From Actibacterium sp. MT2.3-13A (GTDB lineage: Bacteria; Pseudomonadota; Alphaproteobacteria; Rhodobacterales; Rhodobacteraceae), in NCBI RefSeq assembly GCF_018139985.1, contig NZ_JAGSOU010000001.1:248001-312000 (forward strand): a stretch of 64,000 nucleotides of DNA, given 5' to 3'. The notes below the pieces were generated by a model. The model did no database searches, was not told where the DNA came from, and saw only the letters and a list, made by a program, of their open reading frames with translations. The translations under genes and the position numbers were made by a program. Positions 36,576-45,926 of this stretch are shown here, one piece after another (positions within the stretch are counted from its first letter, which is position 1; every line of letters begins with the position of its first letter).

Positions 36576-38105
36576 TCAGAGAAGCCCGCCCAGGGCCGCG
36601 GCGGCGGCGGCGAGACCCGCACCCAGGGCCATCCAGCCCAGCGGCCGCAGGGGCGAGGGGCGCGGCGGCGGTGCGGCGGGTTCGGTCTGGCGGATCAGCG
36701 CGGCCTCGGCGAGCTGCGGCAGCTTGGGCCCGAAGCGCGCCAGCACCTTGGCCGTCACCGCAAGGTCGCGCAGCAGCGCCCTGGGGCCGACATTATCCTT
36801 GATGTAGCTCTCGACGACCGGCTGGGCGACCTTCCAGATGTTGATGTGCGGGTCGAGTGAACGCGCCACGCCCTCGACCACCACCATGGTGCGCTGCAGC
36901 AGGATCAGCTCGGTCCGGGTCTGCATGCCGAACTGTTCGGTCACCTCGAAGAGGTAGCTCAGTAGCCGCGCCATCGAAATATGCGAGGCATCCATGCCGA
37001 AGATCGGCTCGCCCACGGCGCGCAGGGCGCGGGCGAATTCGTCGATGTCGCGGTCGGCGGGGACGTAGCCTGCCTCGAAATGCACCTCGGCCACGCGGCG
37101 GTAGTCGCGGCGGATGAAGCCGAAGAGGATCTCGGCATAGACGCGGCGGGTGTATTCGTCGATCCGCCCCATGATGCCGAAATCGTAGCACAGGATATCG
37201 CCGCCCGCGCCGACCTTCAGGTTGCCCTGGTGCATGTCGGCGTGGAAATAGCCGTCGCGCAGCGCGTGGTTAAGGAACAGCTGCAGCACCCGCTCGGCCA
37301 GGATGCGGCGGTCATGGCCGGCGGCGTCGATCGCGGCGTTGTCGCCCAGCGGCACGCCCTCGACCCAATCCATGGTCATCACCCGCCGGCTGGACAGGAA
37401 CCAGCGCGTCTGCGGCACGGCGAAACCACCATCGCCGGCGGTGTTGGCGGCGAATTCCGCCGCGGCGGAGCTTTCCAGCCGCAGATCCAGCTCGCCCATC
37501 ACCACGCCCTCGAAATGGGCGATCACGTCGGTCGGGCGCAGCCGGCGCGAGGCGGGCGAGAGCGCCTCGATGATCGAGGCGGCGAGGTAGAAGGCGTCGA
37601 TATCGGTGCGGAAGGCCCTCTCGATCTTCGGGCGCAGCACCTTGACCGCCACCAGATCGCCGCTGTCGCGCAACCGCGCCTTGTGCACTTGCGCGATGGA
37701 GGCCGCGGCCACCGCGTCGCTGAACTCGCTGAACAGCTCATCCACGGGCAGGTCCAGTTCCTTCTCGATGGAGGCCTTGGCCACCTCGGTCGGGAAGGGG
37801 GGCAGCTTGTCCTGCAGCACCCGCAGCTGCACGGCCAGCTCGTCGCCCACCACGTCGGGGCGGGTCGACAGGATCTGGCCGAACTTGATGTAGGCCGGGC
37901 CGAGTGCGGTCAGCGCGCGGGTCGCCGGGGGCAGGTCGGGGTCGCCCTTGTAGCCCAGCCACTTGAACGGCCAGCCCATGACGCGAGCCACCAGCCGCAG
38001 CGGGGCGGGCGCATTGAAGGCCTCCAGCACCACGCGCATCGCGCCGGTGCGTTCGAAGGTGGCGCCGGTCCGCACCAGCCGCCAGATGTTGTGAGGGCCC
38101 CGCAT
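36576..38105 (-). CDS. ubiB: UbiB, ubiquinone biosynthesis atypical kinase
   Basis: A 509-residue ABC1/ADCK-family protein needed for ubiquinone synthesis. The KxGQ motif is in YIKFGQILSTR, the Ala-rich loop in AAAASIAQVHKA (VAAASIAQVH), and the catalytic loop in HADMHQGNLKV with metal ligand DFG (CYDFGIMG). A C-terminal membrane segment ends the protein (LGWMALGAGLAAAAAALGGLL region). The ATG at 38105 abuts the ubiE stop with no spacing, so it is coupled to ubiE. Confidence 0.96.
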   Translation of the reverse strand: MRGPHNIWRLVRTGATFERTGAMRVVLEAFNAPAPLRLVARVMGWPFKWLGYKGDPDLPPATRALTALGPAYIKFGQILSTRPDVVGDELAVQLRVLQDKLPPFPTEVAKASIEKELDLPVDELFSEFSDAVAAASIAQVHKARLRDSGDLVAVKVLRPKIERAFRTDIDAFYLAASIIEALSPASRRLRPTDVIAHFEGVVMGELDLRLESSAAAEFAANTAGDGGFAVPQTRWFLSSRRVMTMDWVEGVPLGDNAAIDAAGHDRRILAERVLQLFLNHALRDGYFHADMHQGNLKVGAGGDILCYDFGIMGRIDEYTRRVYAEILFGFIRRDYRRVAEVHFEAGYVPADRDIDEFARALRAVGEPIFGMDASHISMARLLSYLFEVTEQFGMQTRTELILLQRTMVVVEGVARSLDPHINIWKVAQPVVESYIKDNVGPRALLRDLAVTAKVLARFGPKLPQLAEAALIRQTEPAAPPPRPSPLRPLGWMALGAGLAAAAAALGGLL

Positions 38106-38858
38106 CTACAGCTTCCATCCCGAATGCAGCGCTGCGATTCCCATCGACAGGTTGCGGTATTTCACGTTCTCGAACCCCGCCTCGCGGATCATCCGGGCGA
38201 AGGTTTCCTGATCGGGGAACTTGCGGATCGATTCCACCAGATACTGGTAGCTGTCGCGGTCATTGGCGACCAGCTGGCCCATGCGCGGGATCACGTTGAA
38301 GGAATAGCGGTCATAGGCCCATTGCATCGCGCGGTTCGGCAGCTGGCTGAATTCCAGCACCATCAGCCGCCCGCCGGGGCGCAGCACGCGGAACGCCTCG
38401 GACAGGGCATCCTCGATCCGGGTCACGTTCCGGATGCCGAAGGAGATCGTGTAGACGTCGAAGCTGTTGTCCTTGAAGGGCAGCGCCATCGCATCGCCCA
38501 CCACCCAGTCGAGGCTGTCCGCCATCTGCGCGGCCTCGGCGCGCTGGCGGCCCTCGACCAGCATCGACTCGGTCATGTCCAGCACCACCGCGGTGGCCCC
38601 CGGCGCGCGCTTGAGAAAGCGGAACGAGATGTCGCCGGTCCCGCCCGCCACGTCCAGCAGCCGCTGACCGGGCCGCGGCGCCAGCCAGTCCATCATCGCG
38701 TCCTTCCACAGCCGGTGGATGCCCATCGACATCAGGTCGTTCATCACGTCGTATTTCGACGCGACATTGGTGAACACGTCGTGGACGAGGCCGGCCTTCT
38801 GGTCCTCCGCCACGGTCTGGAAGCCGAAATGGGTGGTCTTCTCGTCAGTCTCGCTCAT
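38106..38858 (-). CDS. ubiE: UbiE, bifunctional ubiquinone/menaquinone C-methyltransferase
   Basis: A 250-residue SAM-dependent methyltransferase. Family signatures are [21 protein letters not shown] motif [16 protein letters not shown], and the later [30 protein letters not shown]. It C-methylates the benzoquinol ring in ubiquinone synthesis. The order mutM (divergent), ubiE, ubiB is standard in alphaproteobacteria. The 87-bp gap to mutM should hold both promoters. The quinone pool it supports is also the signal read by RegB. Confidence 0.97.
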   Translation of the reverse strand: MSETDEKTTHFGFQTVAEDQKAGLVHDVFTNVASKYDVMNDLMSMGIHRLWKDAMMDWLAPRPGQRLLDVAGGTGDISFRFLKRAPGATAVVLDMTESMLVEGRQRAEAAQMADSLDWVVGDAMALPFKDNSFDVYTISFGIRNVTRIEDALSEAFRVLRPGGRLMVLEFSQLPNRAMQWAYDRYSFNVIPRMGQLVANDRDSYQYLVESIRKFPDQETFARMIREAGFENVKYRNLSMGIAALHSGWKL

Positions 38859-38945
38859 GGGGGGCCTTGCCGTTCTGAGATCACACCCTTCTTATAGGGT
38901 GCTGGCCAGCCGATACAATGCGGCGGTCTGGAAGGGAAAGAGCCG

Positions 38946-39797
38946 ATGCCCGAATTGCCAGAGGTCGAAACCGTCCGCCGGGGTCTGGCCCCGGTGATGG
39001 AGGGCGCGCGGATCGCGCGCGCCGAGGTCAACCGCCCCGATCTGCGCTGGCCGTTTCCCGAACGCATGGCCGAGCGGCTGACCGGCGCGCGGGTGGAGCA
39101 TCTGGGGCGGCGGTCGAAATACATCCTCGCGGGGCTGGATACCGGCGAGACGCTGCTGATCCATCTGGGCATGTCGGGGCGGATGCTGGTCTCGGGCGAT
39201 CCGCTGGGGCGGTTCCACCACGACCACCCGGCGCCGCAGAAGCACGACCACGTCGTGCTGCACATGGAGAACGGCGCGCGCGTCACCTTCAACGATGCCC
39301 GCCGCTTCGGGGCGATGGACCTGTGCCCGTCCGAGGCGGCGGCCGGTCACGCCTGGCTGGCGCGTCTCGGCCCCGAGCCGCTGGGCAACGCGTTTCACGA
39401 GGATTACCTGATCGGGCGCTTCCGCGGCCGGATGAGCCCGGTCAAATCGGCGCTGCTGGATCAGCACGTCGTGGCGGGGCTGGGCAATATCTATGTCTGC
39501 GAGGCGCTGCACCGCGCCGGGATCTCGCCCACACGCAAGGCCGGGCGGATCGCGGAGGGCCGGGTGGCCGCGCTGGTGCCGGTGATCCGCGAGGTGCTGA
39601 CCGAGGCCATCGCGGCGGGCGGGTCGTCGCTGAAGGACTTCCGCCATTCCGATGGTGAACTGGGGTATTTTCAACACAGTTTCCGCGCCTACGGACGCGA
39701 GGGCAAATCCTGCCAAACCCCTGGATGTCATGGGAAAATTCGGCGAATCGTGCAATCGGGCCGGTCGAGTTTCTATTGCGCGGAATGCCAAAGATAG
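38946..39797 (+). CDS. mutM: Formamidopyrimidine-DNA glycosylase MutM (Fpg)
   Basis: A 283-residue base-excision repair enzyme that removes 8-oxoguanine and ring-opened purines. The catalytic N terminus PELPEVE follows the initiator Met (Pro2 nucleophile, Glu3), Lys in HLGMSGRML region, and a C-terminal zinc finger with Cys in SCQTPGCHG and YCAECQR. It is complete and of usual length. Together with mutY at 57.8 kb, two of the three GO-system proteins are in this window. It is divergent from ubiE. Confidence 0.97.
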   Translation: MPELPEVETVRRGLAPVMEGARIARAEVNRPDLRWPFPERMAERLTGARVEHLGRRSKYILAGLDTGETLLIHLGMSGRMLVSGDPLGRFHHDHPAPQKHDHVVLHMENGARVTFNDARRFGAMDLCPSEAAAGHAWLARLGPEPLGNAFHEDYLIGRFRGRMSPVKSALLDQHVVAGLGNIYVCEALHRAGISPTRKAGRIAEGRVAALVPVIREVLTEAIAAGGSSLKDFRHSDGELGYFQHSFRAYGREGKSCQTPGCHGKIRRIVQSGRSSFYCAECQR

Positions 39798-39861
39798 CTT
39801 GAAAGCCCATCTCAGGCTGCTAAGCCTTCGCTCTTGAACACCAACGAAAGGCTTTGCCGTC

Positions 39862-40638
39862 ATGGCTTACAAGACGCTCATTGTCGAGATCGAAGACCAC
39901 GTTGCGCTGATCAAGCTCAACCGCCCGGAGGCGCTGAACGCGCTGAACTCGGAGCTTTTGGGGGAGCTGGCCGATGCGCTGGCCCAGGCCGACGCCAATG
40001 ACAAGGTGCGCTGCATCGTCCTGACCGGATCGGAGAAGGCCTTCGCCGCCGGCGCCGACATCAAGGAGATGAGCGAGAAGAGCTTCGTCGATGTCTTCAC
40101 CGAGGACCTGTTCACCGGCGACACCGAAACCGTGCTGCGCGTGCGCAAGCCGATCATCGCGGCCGTGTCCGGCTACGCGCTGGGCGGCGGCTGCGAGCTG
40201 GCCATGATGTGCGATTTCATCATCGCCGCCGACACCGCCAAGTTCGGCCAGCCCGAGATCAACCTCGGCGTGGTCGCCGGCATCGGCGGCACCCAGCGCC
40301 TGACCCGTTTCGTGGGCAAGTCCAAGAGCATGGACATGCATCTGACCGGCCGCTTCATGGATGCCGAGGAGGCCGAGCGCGCCGGGCTGGTCAGCCGCGT
40401 GGTGCCCGCCAAGAAGCTGATCGAAGAGGCCATGGCCGCCGCCAACAAGATCGCCGAGAAATCGGCGCTGACCGTGATGGCGGTGAAAGAGGCGGTGAAC
40501 CGCAGCTACGAGACCACGCTGCGCGAGGGGCTGCTGTTCGAACGCCGCCTGTTCCACGCGCTTTTCGCCACCGAGGACCAGAAGGAGGGCATGTCGGCCT
40601 TCCTGGAAAAGCGCGAGGCGCAATTCCGCGACAAATGA
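39862..40638 (+). CDS. Enoyl-CoA hydratase
   Basis: A 258-residue crotonase-fold enzyme that hydrates trans-2-enoyl-CoA in fatty-acid or amino-acid degradation. The oxyanion-hole motifs ([30 protein letters not shown]) and both catalytic acids, in [21 protein letters not shown], are present, matching true enoyl-CoA hydratases (short-chain type). The ATG at 39862 follows an AAAGG site. It is monocistronic, 64 bp after mutM. Chain-length preference is not deducible. Confidence 0.93.
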   Translation: MAYKTLIVEIEDHVALIKLNRPEALNALNSELLGELADALAQADANDKVRCIVLTGSEKAFAAGADIKEMSEKSFVDVFTEDLFTGDTETVLRVRKPIIAAVSGYALGGGCELAMMCDFIIAADTAKFGQPEINLGVVAGIGGTQRLTRFVGKSKSMDMHLTGRFMDAEEAERAGLVSRVVPAKKLIEEAMAAANKIAEKSALTVMAVKEAVNRSYETTLREGLLFERRLFHALFATEDQKEGMSAFLEKREAQFRDK

Positions 40639-40813
40639 GGCCCGCGGCGGGGCCGCGCGTGCATGGGGGGTTCCCTTCGCGCGCGATCTGCCGTATACGC
40701 CGCCGTCATACATGCGCGTGAGGCCCGCTCTGGCCAGAATCAGCCGGTTCTGAAAACCCGGTCGGGGCTCATTGCGTTCGCATATTCAACAGACCCGAAG
40801 TGGGAACAGAACA

Positions 40814-41080
40814 ATGGCAAATTCGCCCCAGGCTAAGAAGCGCGCCCGCCAGAACGAGCGCCGCTACGCAATCAACAAAGCACGCCGTTCGCGCATCCGC
40901 ACCTTCCTGCGCAAAGTCGAGGAGGCCATCGCCTCCGGCGACCAGGCCGCGGCGACCGCAGCCCTGCGCCAGGCCCAGCCCGAGCTGATGCGCGGCGTGA
41001 CCAAAGGCATCCTGCACAAGAACACCGTGGCGCGGAAGATCTCGCGCCTGTCGGCCCGCGTGAAGGCCATGACCGCCTGA
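40814..41080 (+). CDS. rpsT: 30S ribosomal protein S20
   Basis: An 88-residue, highly basic ribosomal protein of the small subunit ([58 protein letters not shown]). ATG at 40814 is the only start that gives the conserved N terminus. Position upstream of dnaA is usual in Rhodobacterales. It ends at a strong terminator (41107-41134). Confidence 0.98.
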   Translation: MANSPQAKKRARQNERRYAINKARRSRIRTFLRKVEEAIASGDQAAATAALRQAQPELMRGVTKGILHKNTVARKISRLSARVKAMTA

Positions 41081-41106
41081 TCCAGGCCGCTTTGCCGCCG
41101 CATTCG

Positions 41107-41134
41107 GGGCGCGTCCGCAAGGGCGCGCCCTTTT
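41107..41134 (+). terminator. Rho-independent terminator of rpsT
   Basis: A 10-bp stem GGGCGCGTCC/GGGCGCGCCC (one T-G pair) closed by a stable GCAA tetraloop and followed by TTTT, 26 bp after the rpsT stop. Confidence 0.9.
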
Positions 41135-41426
41135 GCATTTTGCGCGAATTCCCGGAATTATTTTGGTGATTTCTGGCGGCCTCCGGATTCGCTCCGACAA
41201 AGCCTGAGTCAAGTTCGAAGTTCTGTTGCGCCGGTCCGCTGGGCCACGCTACCGTGGTACCTGCGATTCACATCGTCTTGGGGGGACATGGTGCGAGCAA
41301 CGCCCCGACCGCAATTCACGGGATCGGTTCCCGGAGTTGGGTCTCGGAAGAGTAGAGGGCGGGCTCAAAGGTAGCGGAGCGGTTTGCGGGGTGGGGCCCT
41401 GCGCCGCGTCTGGGACCTTGGCATGT

Positions 41427-41455
41427 GGTCTGGTCTGCCGGTCGGCAGCCAGATC
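41427..41455 (+). other. Long hairpin in the dnaA upstream region
   Basis: GGTCTGG pairs with CCAGATC and CTGCC with GGCAG around a GGTC loop, with one bulged T: a 12-bp near-perfect stem about 270 bp upstream of the dnaA ATG. No T tract follows. Confidence 0.45.
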
Positions 41456-41726
41456 GCGCAGGCTTCATGTCCATTTAGTCCGCGTCGCGGCGGCGTAACG
41501 GTAACGGGTTCGGAGGAAGTCAACCTTTCCGCCGGGCCGTGGGCTGTTGCGTCCTGCCCGATCCAGCTTGGCGCGTGCCTCCGGCACGCGGGGGGAAAGC
41601 TGTGCCTGCCTCTGTGCGGGCGGACGGACGGGACACAAGGCGATGCGGCGCGTGCATTGAGTGACCGGGTTCATCCCGGATTGGTGGCGAGTTTTGGGGC
41701 AACACCACACAGCGGGCGAAAGAAGA

Positions 41727-43097
41727 ATGACAGAAGAAAGTTGGGGTCGTGTTTGTGAAAACCTGGAAAAAGCCATTGGCCAGAATAACTTTTCGACCTG
41801 GATCAAGCCGCTAAGATTTCGGTCGCTGAATGACGGGGTCGCCCGGTTCACCGTGCCGACGAGCTTTGTCGGGAACTGGGTTTCCCGGAATTTCGGCGAC
41901 GAGATCCTGGCGCATCTGACCCGCGACGGCCACGCCGTGGAGCGTCTGGAATTCAAGGTCGAATCCGCCGCCCCGGTCCGGGCGTCCGCCGCCAGGCCCG
42001 CCGCCGCCACGCAGTCCGCCCCCGCGCCGGCCAGCGTGAGCACCGGCAGCGCCGACCTGCCAGGCGCGCCGATCGACGCGCGCTTCACCTTCGACAGTTT
42101 CGTCGTCGGCCAACCCAACGAGCTGGCCCATGCGGCCGCCCGCCGCGTGGCCGAGGGCGGGACCGTCACCTTCAACCCGCTGTTCCTCTATGGCGGCGTC
42201 GGCCTGGGCAAGACCCACCTGATGCACGCCATCGCCTGGGAGCTGCGCCACCGCGCGCCCGAGCTGCGGGTCGTCTACCTGTCGGCCGAACAATTTATGT
42301 ACCGCTTCGTGCAGGCGCTGCGCGAACGCGACATGATCGGCTTCAAGGAGCTGTTCCGCTCGGTCGACGTGCTGATGGTCGACGACGTGCAGTTCATCGC
42401 CGGCAAGGACAGCACCCAGGATGAGTTCTTCCACACCTTCAACGCGCTGGTGGACCAGAACAAGCAGATCATTATCTCGGCCGACCGTGCCCCGGGTGAG
42501 ATCAAGGATCTAGAGGAGCGGATCAAGAGCCGCCTGCAATGCGGCCTCGTGGTCGACCTGCACCCCACCGACTACGAGCTGCGCCTCGGCATCCTTCAGC
42601 TGAAGGTGGAGCAGTACCGCCAGCAATATCCCGACCTGGTGATCGCGAACGGCGTGCTGGAGTTCCTCGCCCACCGCATCTCGACCAACGTGCGGGTGCT
42701 GGAGGGCGCGCTGACCCGGCTCTTCGCCTTCGCCTCGCTGGTGGGGCGCGAGATCACGCTGGACCTGGCCCAGGACTGCCTCGCGGACATCCTGCGCGCC
42801 TCCGACCGCAAGGTCACCATCGAGGAGATCCAGCGCAAGGTCAGCGAACATTACAACATGCGCCTGTCCGACATGGTGGGGCCGAAGCGGCACCGCACCA
42901 TCGCACGGCCGCGGCAGATGGCGATGTACCTGTCCAAACAGCTGACCTCGCGCTCGCTGCCCGAGATCGGCCGGCGTTTCGGCGGGCGCGACCACACCAC
43001 CGTGATGCATGCCGTCAAGCGCATCGAGGAGCTGCGCTCGGTGGACAACCAGATCGCCGAAGATCTGGAGATGCTGCGCCGCGCGCTGGAGGCGTGA
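41727..43097 (+). CDS. dnaA: Chromosomal replication initiator DnaA
   Basis: A 456-residue initiator ATPase. Domain I (WGRVCENLEKAIGQNNFSTWIKPLRF) interacts with helicase; a short Ala/Pro-rich linker follows; the AAA+ domain has Walker A GGVGLGKTH (about 155-163) and Walker B VLMVDDVQF; domain IV ends with the DnaA-box-binding signature GGRDHTTVMHAVKRI. The ATG at 41727 is preferred over 41661 because the family N terminus begins here. It heads the dnaA-dnaN-recF-gyrB block. A 9-bp hairpin follows the stop (43104-43128). Confidence 0.98.
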   Translation: MTEESWGRVCENLEKAIGQNNFSTWIKPLRFRSLNDGVARFTVPTSFVGNWVSRNFGDEILAHLTRDGHAVERLEFKVESAAPVRASAARPAAATQSAPAPASVSTGSADLPGAPIDARFTFDSFVVGQPNELAHAAARRVAEGGTVTFNPLFLYGGVGLGKTHLMHAIAWELRHRAPELRVVYLSAEQFMYRFVQALRERDMIGFKELFRSVDVLMVDDVQFIAGKDSTQDEFFHTFNALVDQNKQIIISADRAPGEIKDLEERIKSRLQCGLVVDLHPTDYELRLGILQLKVEQYRQQYPDLVIANGVLEFLAHRISTNVRVLEGALTRLFAFASLVGREITLDLAQDCLADILRASDRKVTIEEIQRKVSEHYNMRLSDMVGPKRHRTIARPRQMAMYLSKQLTSRSLPEIGRRFGGRDHTTVMHAVKRIEELRSVDNQIAEDLEMLRRALEA

Positions 43098-43103
43098 GGC
43101 TCC

Positions 43104-43128
43104 GGGGGCGTCTCCCCTTGACGCCCCC
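43104..43128 (+). terminator. Hairpin after dnaA
   Basis: GGGGGCGTC/GACGCCCCC forms a perfect 9-bp stem with loop TCCCCTT, 7 bp after the dnaA stop. With no T tract it is probably an attenuating or 3'-end-stabilising hairpin rather than a full terminator. Confidence 0.5.
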
Positions 43129-43214
43129 CGCAAACCGTCCGACAGTCCAGAAAATGCTTGAGCCGCGGGGCGAAACGGGTAGTTTCGTCCTCCCGGTATC
43201 ATGGGGGACGAGGA

Positions 43215-44333
43215 ATGAAGATCAGCATCGAACGCGGCACGCTTCTCAAGGCCGTCGCACAGGCGCAATCGGTGGTCGAGCGGCGCAACACCATCCCGAT
43301 CCTGGCCAATGTGCTGATCGAGGCCGACGCCAATTCCGTCAGTTTCCGCGCCACCGACCTGGACATCGAGGTGGTGGACAAGACCGTGGCCCAGGTCGAG
43401 CGCCCCGGCGCCACGACCGTATCGGCCGTCACCCTGCACGAGATCGTCCGCAAGCTGCCCGACGGCGCGCTTGTGGTGCTGACCGATGACGGCGCCGCCG
43501 GCCGGCTGACGGTCGAGGCGGGGCGGTCGAACTTCAGCCTCGCGACCCTGCCGCGCGAGGATTTCCCGGTCATGGCCTCGTCGGAATACGCCTCGAATTT
43601 CTCGGCGCCCGCGCCGGTTCTGCGGCGGCTTTTCGACAAGTCGAAATTCGCGATTTCGACCGAGGAGACGCGCTATTACCTGAACGGCGTCTACCTGCAT
43701 GTGGCCGACAGCGCGGGCGGCCAGGTGCTGCGCTGCGTGGCCACCGACGGCCACCGCCTGGCCCGCATCGACGCCCCCCTGCCCGACGGCGCCGAGACCA
43801 TGCCCGGCGTGATCGTACCGCGCAAGACCGTGGGCGAGCTGCGCAAGCTGCTTGAGGATGACGACGCGGTGATCGCGGTGTCGGTGTCTGAGACCAAGGT
43901 GCGCTTTGCCACGCCCGAGATCACGCTGACCTCGAAGGTGATCGACGGCACCTTCCCCGACTACACCCGCGTCATCCCCACCGGGAACACGCGCAAGCTG
44001 GAGGTCGACGCCGCCGAATTCGCCAAGGCGGTGGACCGGGTGGCGACGGTTTCCTCGGAACGTTCGCGCGCGGTGAAACTGTCTCTGAGCGAGGATCGGC
44101 TGGTGCTTTCGGTCAACGCGCCCGATGCCGGCGCCGCCGAGGAAGAGCTGGCCGTGGCCTATGGCGACGAGCGGCTGGAGATCGGGTTCAACGCGAAATA
44201 CCTGCAGGAGATCGCCAGCCAGGTGGACCGCGAGAACGCGGTGTTCCTGTTCAATTCGGCCGGCGATCCGACATTGATGCGCGAAGGCAACGACGAGAGC
44301 GCCGTCTATGTCGTGATGCCGATGCGCGTCTGA
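43215..44333 (+). CDS. dnaN: DNA polymerase III beta subunit (sliding clamp)
   Basis: A 372-residue ring-forming clamp that tethers polymerase III and other enzymes to DNA. MKISIERGTLLKAVAQAQSVVERRNTIPILANVL is the usual opening; each of the three clamp folds is recognisable (TSKVIDGTFPDYTRVIP in the second) and the protein ends in the standard YVVMPMRV. ATG at 43215 has AGGA just upstream; an earlier in-frame start has none. It follows dnaA by 117 bp. Confidence 0.98.
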   Translation: MKISIERGTLLKAVAQAQSVVERRNTIPILANVLIEADANSVSFRATDLDIEVVDKTVAQVERPGATTVSAVTLHEIVRKLPDGALVVLTDDGAAGRLTVEAGRSNFSLATLPREDFPVMASSEYASNFSAPAPVLRRLFDKSKFAISTEETRYYLNGVYLHVADSAGGQVLRCVATDGHRLARIDAPLPDGAETMPGVIVPRKTVGELRKLLEDDDAVIAVSVSETKVRFATPEITLTSKVIDGTFPDYTRVIPTGNTRKLEVDAAEFAKAVDRVATVSSERSRAVKLSLSEDRLVLSVNAPDAGAAEEELAVAYGDERLEIGFNAKYLQEIASQVDRENAVFLFNSAGDPTLMREGNDESAVYVVMPMRV

Positions 44334-44353
44334 GCGCGCCTGCGGCGCGAGAT

Positions 44354-44390
44354 TTCTTGCCTCCGGCGGGAGTATTTTCACCAAGAAGAA
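44354..44390 (+). repeat. CCTCCGGCGGG intergenic element
   Basis: TTTCTTGCCTCCGGCGGGAG followed by TATTTTCACCAAGAAGAAG lies between dnaN and recF. The core CCTCCGGCGGG is a small GC palindrome followed by an A/T stretch. From memory, such sequences recur in intergenic regions of roseobacter-group genomes; only one copy is in this window. Confidence 0.4.
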
Positions 44391-44400
44391 GGGGGCGGGG

Positions 44401-45513
44401 ATGGGCATCCTGGCCCTGAAGGCGCTGACGCTGTCGCATTTCCGCTCGCATCTGCGGGCGGAGTTGCGTCTGGCGGGCGGGGCGGTCGCGCTTTATGGGC
44501 CGAACGGCGCGGGCAAGACCAATATCCTGGAGGCCGTCTCGTTGCTGTCGCCGGGGCGCGGGCTGCGCCGGGCGGGGCCCGACGAGATCGCGCGCCGGCC
44601 GCAGGCGCTGGGCTGGAAGGTCAGCGCGGTTCTGCAGAGCCTGCACCAGTTGCATGAGGTCGAGACCTGGGCCGAGCCCGGCGCGTCGCGCTCGGTCGTC
44701 ATCGACGGCAAGGTGGCGCCGCAGGTGGCGCTGGGCCGGATTGCGCGCATCCTGTGGCTGGTGCCCGCGATGGACCGGCTGTGGATCGAGGCGGCCGAGG
44801 GGCGGCGGCGGTTTCTCGACCGGATGGTGCTGAGCTTCGAGCCGGGCCATGCCGAGGCCGTGCTGGCCTATGAAAAGGCGATGCGCGAGCGTAACCGGCT
44901 GCTGAAGGAGCAGGTGCGGGACGCGGGATGGTTCGCGGCCCTGGAAGGGCAGATGGCGCAGGCCGGCGCGGCGATCCAGCGCAACCGGCTGGCCGCGCTG
45001 GCGCGGGTCGCGGCGGCGCAGGCCGGGGCGGAGACGGCCTTTCCGGTGGCGGATCTGGAGATCTCGGGGCCCGACGGGCCGATCCCGGCGGAGGCGGCGG
45101 CGCTGGCCGAGGGCTTTGCCGCCGGGCGCGGGCGGGACATGGCGGCGGGGCGCACGCTGAGCGGGCCGCACCGGGCCGACCTGGAGGCGGTCTTTGCGGC
45201 CAAGGGCGTGCCGGCCCGGCAATGTTCGACCGGCGAGCAGAAGGCGCTGCTGATCTCGCTGGTGCTGGCCAATGCCCGCGCTTTGGCGCAGGATTTCGGC
45301 GCGCCGCCGATCCTGCTGCTCGACGAGGTGGCCGCGCATCTGGACGCGGACCGGCGCGCCGCGCTTTATGAGGAGATCTGCGCGCTTGGGGCGCAGGCCT
45401 TCATGACCGGCACCGGGGCGGAGCTCTTCGAGGGCTTGCAGGGGCGCGCGCAATTCTTTGAGCTGCGCGAGGCGGACAATGCCAGCCAGGTGATCGAAAG
45501 GACGCAAGGATGA
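44401..45513 (+). CDS. recF: DNA replication and repair protein RecF
   Basis: A 370-residue SMC-like ATPase that acts with RecO and RecR in gap repair. Walker A GPNGAGKTNILEA starts at residue 33; the ABC signature region is STGEQKALLISLVLANA and Walker B is PPILLLDEVAAHLD. The size matches the family. The start is ATG at 44401. The stop overlaps the following VOC gene as ATGA, so the accessory genes downstream are translated with recF. Confidence 0.96.
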   Translation: MGILALKALTLSHFRSHLRAELRLAGGAVALYGPNGAGKTNILEAVSLLSPGRGLRRAGPDEIARRPQALGWKVSAVLQSLHQLHEVETWAEPGASRSVVIDGKVAPQVALGRIARILWLVPAMDRLWIEAAEGRRRFLDRMVLSFEPGHAEAVLAYEKAMRERNRLLKEQVRDAGWFAALEGQMAQAGAAIQRNRLAALARVAAAQAGAETAFPVADLEISGPDGPIPAEAAALAEGFAAGRGRDMAAGRTLSGPHRADLEAVFAAKGVPARQCSTGEQKALLISLVLANARALAQDFGAPPILLLDEVAAHLDADRRAALYEEICALGAQAFMTGTGAELFEGLQGRAQFFELREADNASQVIERTQG

Positions 45514-45926
45514 AGGCCAACCGGATTACCCTGATCACGCTCGGCGTGGCCGACCTGGAGCGGGCGCGGGCCTATTACGAGGCGCTGGGCTGGGTGCCCG
45601 AAAGCGCCGAAGGCGCGGTGGCCTTCTACGATCTCGGCGGGCAGAAGCTGGGCCTTTACGACCGCGCCAAGCTGGCGGAGGACCTTGGCCGCGCGCCGGA
45701 GGATCTGGGCGCCGGGGCGATGACCCTGGCGCAGAATTTCGCCGCCGAGGCCGAGGTGGATGCCGCCTATGAGGCGGCTCTGGCGGCCGGGGCGGCACCC
45801 TGCAAGCGGCCGGAGAAGACGTTCTGGGGCGGCTATTCCGGCACGCTGGCCGATCCCGACGGGCATATCTGGGAATACGCGGTCAACCCGTTCTGGCCGC
45901 TGGATGACGAGGGACGGCTGGCATGA
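45510..45926 (+). CDS. VOC-family (glyoxalase/bleomycin resistance-like) protein
   Basis: A 138-residue vicinal-oxygen-chelate protein with the paired beta-alpha-beta-beta-beta fold: RITLITLGVADLERARAYYEALGW opens the first half and FWGGYSGTLADPDGHIWEYAVNPFW closes the second with the metal-type Asp-Gly-His/Glu segment. Family members include dioxygenases, epimerases and resistance proteins; the substrate cannot be told. It overlaps recF at its 5' end and the LysE gene at its 3' end, each by ATGA, an unusual insertion in the replication gene block. Confidence 0.85.
   Translation: MKANRITLITLGVADLERARAYYEALGWVPESAEGAVAFYDLGGQKLGLYDRAKLAEDLGRAPEDLGAGAMTLAQNFAAEAEVDAAYEAALAAGAAPCKRPEKTFWGGYSGTLADPDGHIWEYAVNPFWPLDDEGRLA

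Larger units (their letters stand above)
41081..41726. other. 646-bp structured non-coding region upstream of dnaA
   Basis: It contains the rpsT terminator, three GANTC sites (41186-41190, 41206-41210, 41265-41269), a 12-bp imperfect hairpin (41427-41455) and a smaller hairpin (41573-41589). No consensus DnaA box TTATCCACA was found, so I do not call it oriC. Open frames inside it have no credible start or family. It likely holds the dnaA promoter and a long leader or a small RNA. Confidence 0.6.

Noticed and set aside
41226-41498. A 90-codon open frame in the dnaA upstream region
   Set aside because: No ribosome-binding site, no family resemblance, and composition typical of random GC-rich frames; it overlaps strong RNA hairpins.
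41081-41726. oriC upstream of dnaA
   Set aside because: No TTATCCACA-like boxes or AT-rich unwinding region seen; alphaproteobacterial origins are often away from dnaA.
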